Below are positions 4,617-9,497 of a DNA stretch of 9,497 bases, piece after piece. This DNA is from Chloroflexota bacterium (GTDB lineage: Bacteria > Chloroflexota > Dehalococcoidia > SM23-28-2 > RBG-16-64-32), in NCBI GenBank assembly GCA_022563285.1, contig JADFNQ010000039.1:1-9497 (forward strand), given 5' to 3'. Below the pieces are notes generated by a model. It did no database searches and had not been told where the DNA came from. It saw only the letters and a program-made list of their open reading frames with translations. Positions within the stretch are counted from its first letter, which is position 1; each line of letters begins with the position of its first letter. A program made the position numbers and the translations under genes.

Positions 4617-7600
4617 CTACCGCGCCTTCACGTCCGCCAGCCGCATCGAAATCACCCGCGAGGCGCTGTCCGGCCCCATCGACACCCCGTAGATGGCGTC
4701 CGACACCTCTATCGTCCCCCGGTTGTGGGTGATCACCGTGAACTGCGTCTTCTTGGACAGCTTCTGCAGCGCCGTCACGAACCGGCCCACGTTCACCTCG
4801 TCCAGCATCGCGTCCACCTCATCCAGCACGCAGAACGGCGAGGGGTTCGCCTGCATCAGCGCGAACAGCAGGGCGACCGCCGTGAGCGCCTTCTCCCCGC
4901 CGGAGAGCTGGGCCAGGCTCTGCAGACGCTTCCCCGGCGGCTGCGCCTCTATCTCCACGCCCGTGTTCTGCGGGTCCTTCGGCTCGGTCAACGTCAGGCG
5001 GGCATGGCCGCCGCCGAAGAACGCCCGGAAGTACTCCTCGAACCCCTCCGCCACCGTCTTGAACGTCGACTCGAAGCGCTTGCGCATGATCCCCTGCAGC
5101 TCGCTGATGGCGCGGTGAAGCGCCTGCTCGGCCCCGCTCAGGTCCTCCAGCTGGGAGGTCAGGAAGTCGTGCCGCTCCCGCAGCTCCGCGTAGTCCTCCG
5201 TCGCCTCCACGTTCACCGGTCCCAGCCGCCGCATCTGACCCCGCAGCCGCTCGATCTCCCGCCCCAGCGCTTCGGGGTCGATCTCCGCGCCGCCGGATAT
5301 CGGGCGCAGGCCACCGCCCTCCTCAGGCCGGTCCGCCGCCAGCCAGTGGGGGACTCGGGGCACCAGGACCTCCGGCGAGACGATCTCGCCCTCGCCGCTG
5401 ATGCTCAGCCCGTCCTCCTCGATCCGCTGCCGCAGGGTATCGATCTCCGTCTCCCAGCGCCGCACCTCCGCCTCCGTCTCCAGGACGCGCCGCTCCGCCT
5501 GGAACATGCGCCCCTGCGCGGATAAGAGCTGCTGGTGCATCTCCCGCTCCCGCAGCTCAAGCTGTACCGTCTCCCCCTGGTCCGGCGCCGAAGCCTCGGC
5601 CAGCGGCTGTAGCTGCTGTTGGGCCTTGGTCAGCTCCTGCTCGTCTGAGCGCACGCTGCCGGCCAGGGTGGACTGCTCCATCTCCAATCCACGAAGCTGC
5701 ACCCCCTTAGCGGAGAGCTGGGCGTCCAGCCGCGCCAGGGCGACCTTGCTGCTCTCCCTCTGCACGTCCAGCGACTGCAGCTGGCCCTCCAGGGATGCCG
5801 GCAGGGAGGTCGCCTCCGCCACCGCCTGGCTTAGCTGGGCGCGCCGTCCCTCCACCAGCCCGCCCGCCTTCCTCAGGTGGCGGGCGGACTCCTCCAGCTC
5901 CTTCGCCTCCGCCAGGGAATGTTCGCCCTCCTGGGCCAGCCGCTCCGATGCGCGGTCCACGTCCTCGCCCTGCTCGCGCAGGTTGTTCTGGGAAGAGACT
6001 AGTCCGCGCAGCTCGCCCCGGAGCTGGGCCAGCCGGCGCTGCTGCCCGGCGATCGCCTCCTGAGTGCGCATGCGGCGGGCCAGCCCCTCGTCGGCCTCAC
6101 CGGAGGTCGCCGACATCGCCGCCTCGCTCTCCCTCAGCCGCTCACGCAGGGAGTGCACCTCGTTCTCCGCGGCCGCCAGGGAGCGCCGCACGCGCTCGAT
6201 CTCCTTGGGGAGCGACTCCAGGTCGCGCTCGTGCCCCAGGATGTAGGGGCGGGTGACGCGGGGGAAACCGGCGGTGATGGCGCCCATGGGGTGGAAGACG
6301 ATCCCATCCAGCGTGACCACCGTGCCCAGACCGCGGCGGACGACGCGGCCGGCCGCCTCCACGTCCTGGACGACGATCGTGCGGCCCAGCAGCGTATCGA
6401 TGAGCTTCTGGTAAGCGGGCTCGCAGCGGACGAGCTGGGAGGCCACGCCGACGATCCCCTTCTCGCGAATGAGGTTGAGGGGGTAGACCTGCTTCACGGC
6501 ATCCATGGGGAGGATAGTAGTGCGGGGGCCGTCTTCGGCGACCAAGGCGCGAACGGCGTCGACGGCCTCCCCCTGGCGCCGGACGATGAACGCCTCCACC
6601 ATATCGCTGAGGGCGGCCTCGATCGCCGTCTCCAGCCCGCGCGGCACCCGAACGACCTGATAGATGGCGGCCAGGGCGCCCTCGACGGTGACCTCGGGTT
6701 CGTCCTCCCGCGCCGACCGTAGCTGGCGCTGGGCTTCGCTGAGGACTTTCAGGCGCGCCTCCTGCGCCTCCAGCTTGCCGCGGCGGGCGTTCTGGCTCCC
6801 CTCCACCTTGGCCAGCGAATCGCGCAGCTTCGCAATCCCGGAGTCTAGCTGTCGGCGGCGCTCGCTCACCCCGGCTACCGCGGCGGCCAGCCTCGCGTCA
6901 TCGGCGCGGAAGCCCCGCAGCACACGGATAAGCTCCACCATCTGGCTGATGATGGAGCGGCGGCGGGTGTCCAGGCGGGCGGTCTCCTTCTCCAGGTCGC
7001 GCCGGCTCAGAACCAGACGCTTCAGGCGCTCCTCGATGTCCCGTGCGGCGGCGCGCAGACGCTCGCTCCTGGCCTCCTCGTCGGCGGCGCGACCCTGGCC
7101 CGCGCCGAGCTCCTCCTCCAGTTCGACCAGCTCCTGGCGGCGGCGCTCCAGTTCAGTCCCGGCAGCGATCAGCCCCTCCTCCAGCTCGGCGCGTCGGCTG
7201 TCCAGGCCGGAGACGACATCATCGGCCTGGGCCCGCTCACCCTCCAGAGCGGCGACCTCGTCACGAAGCTCCTGCTGGCGCTGCTCCAGGATGGCCTGCC
7301 TCTGAGTGGACACGGCCGTGCTCTGCTCCAGCTCACGGATGCGGTCGGCCAGGCGCTGGCGGTCGGTGGAGGAGGAGGCGGCGGCGCGGCGGCGATTCTC
7401 CAGCCCCTTGCTCACCTCGCCCAGATCACGCTCGCAGGTCTCCATGACCACCTTGGCCTGCGTGAACTCCGCCTGCGCCTGATCGTGGGCGGCGCGGGCG
7501 ACGGCCACCGCCTCGTTAGCGTGGTGCCACCGCTGCTCGTAGAAGGCGCCCAGCGCCTGCGAGAGCTCGCGCGAGATGCGCGCGTAGTCGCCGGCCCGCT

Positions 7601-8228
7601 TCGCCTGGCGCTCGAGCTGGCTCAGACGGGGAGCGATCTCTTTGACCAGGAGCTTGATCCGCTCCACGTTCTCATGGGTGGCGGCGAGCTTCGCTCCCGC
7701 CTCGTCGATGCGCAAACGGTAGCGCTGAATATCGGCCGCCTCCTCGATGAGCTGGCGGCGCTCGTCCGGGCGAAGGTTGAGCACCGTCTCCACCAGCCCC
7801 TGGCCGATGATCGCGTATGAGCTCTGGGTAGCGCTGGCCTTGGCCAGCAGCTCATGGATGTCCCGCAAGCGCACCCGCTTGCGATTGATCAGGTACTCGC
7901 TCTCACCGTTGCGGTAGCCACGGCGGGTGAGGGCCACCTCGGCGAAGTCCAGGGGCAACCAGCGGTCGGAGTTGTCCAGAGTGAGGGTGACCTCCGCCTT
8001 GTCCGCCCGCTGGCGCTTGGATGAGCCGGCGAAGATAGCGTCCTGCATCTTGCGGGCGCGCAGGAGGCGGCCGGACTGCTCGCCCAGCACCCAGCGCAGG
8101 GCGTCCGCAATGTTGGACTTGCCGGAGCCGTTGGGGCCGACGATGGCGGTGATCCCCTGACCAAATTCGAAGGTCGTACGGGTAGCGAAGCTCTTGAAGC
8201 CCTGGATGTCCAGCCGCTTCAGGTACAT
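4617..8228 (-). CDS. smc: Chromosome segregation protein SMC
   Basis: A full-length 1203-residue SMC ATPase, close to the 1186 residues of B. subtilis SMC. As a homodimer with ScpA and ScpB it entraps and organises chromosomal DNA during segregation. The N-terminal head carries Walker A GPNGSGKS (31-38), an arginine-rich segment RLLRARKM (54-61) and a Q-loop region IIGQGLVETVL (140-150). Long heptad-rich coiled coils (about 170-505 and 670-1010) flank the hinge (about 510-660), which ends in a degenerate VFHPMGAITAGFP. The C-terminal head has the ABC signature LSGGEKALTA (1108-1117), Walker B FCVLDEVDA (1132-1140) with Glu1137 as catalytic base, and the D-loop MLDEVN. All ATPase motifs are present, so it should be active. 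It starts 7 bp after the rnc stop with no visible Shine-Dalgarno, which suggests coupled translation. scpA and scpB are not in the window. It faces the binding-protein pseudogene tail to tail. Confidence 0.98.
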   Translation of the reverse strand: MYLKRLDIQGFKSFATRTTFEFGQGITAIVGPNGSGKSNIADALRWVLGEQSGRLLRARKMQDAIFAGSSKRQRADKAEVTLTLDNSDRWLPLDFAEVALTRRGYRNGESEYLINRKRVRLRDIHELLAKASATQSSYAIIGQGLVETVLNLRPDERRQLIEEAADIQRYRLRIDEAGAKLAATHENVERIKLLVKEIAPRLSQLERQAKRAGDYARISRELSQALGAFYEQRWHHANEAVAVARAAHDQAQAEFTQAKVVMETCERDLGEVSKGLENRRRAAASSSTDRQRLADRIRELEQSTAVSTQRQAILEQRQQELRDEVAALEGERAQADDVVSGLDSRRAELEEGLIAAGTELERRRQELVELEEELGAGQGRAADEEARSERLRAAARDIEERLKRLVLSRRDLEKETARLDTRRRSIISQMVELIRVLRGFRADDARLAAAVAGVSERRRQLDSGIAKLRDSLAKVEGSQNARRGKLEAQEARLKVLSEAQRQLRSAREDEPEVTVEGALAAIYQVVRVPRGLETAIEAALSDMVEAFIVRRQGEAVDAVRALVAEDGPRTTILPMDAVKQVYPLNLIREKGIVGVASQLVRCEPAYQKLIDTLLGRTIVVQDVEAAGRVVRRGLGTVVTLDGIVFHPMGAITAGFPRVTRPYILGHERDLESLPKEIERVRRSLAAAENEVHSLRERLRESEAAMSATSGEADEGLARRMRTQEAIAGQQRRLAQLRGELRGLVSSQNNLREQGEDVDRASERLAQEGEHSLAEAKELEESARHLRKAGGLVEGRRAQLSQAVAEATSLPASLEGQLQSLDVQRESSKVALARLDAQLSAKGVQLRGLEMEQSTLAGSVRSDEQELTKAQQQLQPLAEASAPDQGETVQLELREREMHQQLLSAQGRMFQAERRVLETEAEVRRWETEIDTLRQRIEEDGLSISGEGEIVSPEVLVPRVPHWLAADRPEEGGGLRPISGGAEIDPEALGREIERLRGQMRRLGPVNVEATEDYAELRERHDFLTSQLEDLSGAEQALHRAISELQGIMRKRFESTFKTVAEGFEEYFRAFFGGGHARLTLTEPKDPQNTGVEIEAQPPGKRLQSLAQLSGGEKALTAVALLFALMQANPSPFCVLDEVDAMLDEVNVGRFVTALQKLSKKTQFTVITHNRGTIEVSDAIYGVSMGPDSASRVISMRLADVKAR

Positions 8229-8235
8229 GCGAGCG

Positions 8236-8949
<714 letters not shown>

Positions 8950-8988
8950 TTAGATACCTAACCTTAGCGCTTGAGCCGAACGGTCCCT

Positions 8989-9016
8989 GGATGCATCCCC
9001 CTCCCGGGCTGCATCC
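8989..9016 (-). other. Inverted repeat in the rnc leader
   Basis: GGATGCA (8989-8995) and TGCATCC (9010-9016) form a perfect 7-bp stem with a 14-nt loop in the predicted leader RNA, about 40 nt before the rnc ATG. The left arm is also part of the palindrome GGATGCATCC (8989-8998). It could be a regulatory hairpin or an operator; the stem is short for an RNase III substrate. Confidence 0.4.
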
Positions 9017-9085
9017 GATGATCCAATCGTGGCGTTCTGTAGTGGGTCAAGGTTATAGTCAACAGGTGAGAGCCAGTTTGAACCC

Positions 9086-9115
9086 ATCTTAGGCGTCCCC
9101 AAAACAGCCTGTCAA
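9086..9115 (-). promoter_or_regulatory. Sigma70-like promoter for rnc-smc
   Basis: The minus strand has a perfect TTGACA -35 (9110-9115) and, after 18 bp, TAAGAT as -10 (9086-9091, four of six consensus bases). The predicted start is near 9079. A second possible -10, TATAAC (9052-9057), lies further downstream but lacks a good -35. Confidence 0.6.
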
Positions 9116-9125
9116 GGCGACGCCT

Positions 9126-9131
9126 TATAAT
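9126..9131 (+). promoter_or_regulatory. -10 box of the CCA-transferase promoter
   Basis: A perfect TATAAT ends 18 bases before the ATG at 9150, so a very short leader of about 12 nt is predicted. No good -35 is seen at the usual distance and there is no Shine-Dalgarno. Its -35 region would overlap the rnc promoter on the other strand. Confidence 0.5.
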
Positions 9132-9149
9132 AGTCGCGGTACCCCGAAT

Positions 9150-9497
9150 ATGGCTCAGGCAAACCTTATCGACAAGCTCCATCGAGCCCTCCTCCCCACC
9201 GCCCGCGAAGCGTTCACCGCCCTCGTCCGCGCCGCCCGCGACGAGCAGCTAGCCCTTTACCTGGTCGGTGGCAGCGTCCGCGATCTCCTCCTGGACCGTC
9301 CCACCCTGGACGTGGACCTGACCCTGGAGGGAGACGCCCCCGCCCTGGCGCGGCGCGCCTCGGCGGAACTGCGCGATACCCGCTGCCTGGTCCACGCCGC
9401 CTTCCGCACCGCCACCCTGAAAGGCCCCGACTTCCGCCTCGATATCGCCACCGCACGCGCCGAGACGTACGAGCGCCCGGGAGCGCTGCCCACCGTC
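9150..9497 (+). CDS. CCA tRNA nucleotidyltransferase / poly(A) polymerase family (partial, 3' end outside window)
   Basis: The first 116 residues of a class II nucleotidyltransferase, the family that adds or repairs the CCA end of tRNAs; bacterial poly(A) polymerases share this head domain. The catalytic head is clear: LVGGSVRDLLL (38-48) is the nucleotide-binding GGxVRD motif, and LDVDLT (53-58) holds the metal-binding pair Asp54 and Asp56. RTATL (86-90) and RLDIATARAETYERPGALP (96-114) match the conserved end of the head, where the acidic and arginine residues contact the nucleotide. The start codon is the first ATG after a TATAAT box, and upstream sequence lacks family similarity. CCA-adding, A-adding or poly(A) activity cannot be separated without the C-terminal part. 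It is divergent from rnc, also an RNA-maturation gene. Confidence 0.93.
   Translation, partial: MAQANLIDKLHRALLPTAREAFTALVRAARDEQLALYLVGGSVRDLLLDRPTLDVDLTLEGDAPALARRASAELRDTRCLVHAAFRTATLKGPDFRLDIATARAETYERPGALPTV

Noticed and set aside
4693..8160. Long plus-strand open frames opposite smc
   Set aside because: They are Arg/Ser/Pro-rich mirror images of a GC-rich gene with no family resemblance; the minus-strand SMC motifs are complete.

Overview
The window looks like a GC-rich bacterial chromosome. Gene content and style suggest a Chloroflexota-type genome, possibly Dehalococcoidia. That assignment is an inference from overall resemblance (rnc-smc-ftsY neighbourhood, NuoE/NuoF-type genes, a LivJ-like binding protein, dispersed palindromes) and no marker here proves it. 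No phage, insertion sequence, CRISPR array or RNA gene was seen.

Left part (1-1527), minus strand: nuoE followed by the 5' part of a NuoF-like gene that runs off the left edge. These are the NADH/flavin electron-input subunits of a complex I, NAD-dependent formate dehydrogenase or bidirectional hydrogenase type enzyme; the catalytic partner lies outside the window. Two short palindromic repeats intrude: one lies inside the NuoF-like reading frame, the other fills the nuoE/nuoF gap and supplies the nuoE stop codon. A sigma70-like promoter with an overlapping CRP/FNR-like site precedes nuoE.

Middle left (1626-2416), minus strand: a membrane-anchored predicted endonuclease related to Holliday junction resolvases (COG4741 type), clearly poorer in GC than its surroundings. 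A 68-residue ORF follows ftsY and resembles one NHL-type beta-propeller blade.

Middle and right (2433-8949), minus strand: rnc, smc and ftsY, a widely conserved bacterial neighbourhood. rnc and smc are 7 bp apart, but ftsY is cut off by a 1.1 kb segment holding an opposite-strand branched-chain amino acid ABC transporter binding protein. That gene keeps a good promoter, ribosome binding site and signal peptide, but has apparently lost its central part and carries an in-frame amber stop, so it is called a pseudogene. ftsY has its own promoter, placed so close to the ATG that a leaderless mRNA is predicted.

Right end (8950-9497): a 200-bp divergent promoter region between rnc and a plus-strand CCA tRNA nucleotidyltransferase that runs off the right edge. 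The two promoters overlap, so two RNA-maturation genes may share control.

Most of the window is housekeeping. No convincing undescribed multi-gene system was found. The best leads are the degenerate binding-protein gene inside the rnc-smc-ftsY cluster, the RNase III with Gly at a metal-ligand position, and the palindromic repeats lying inside genes.
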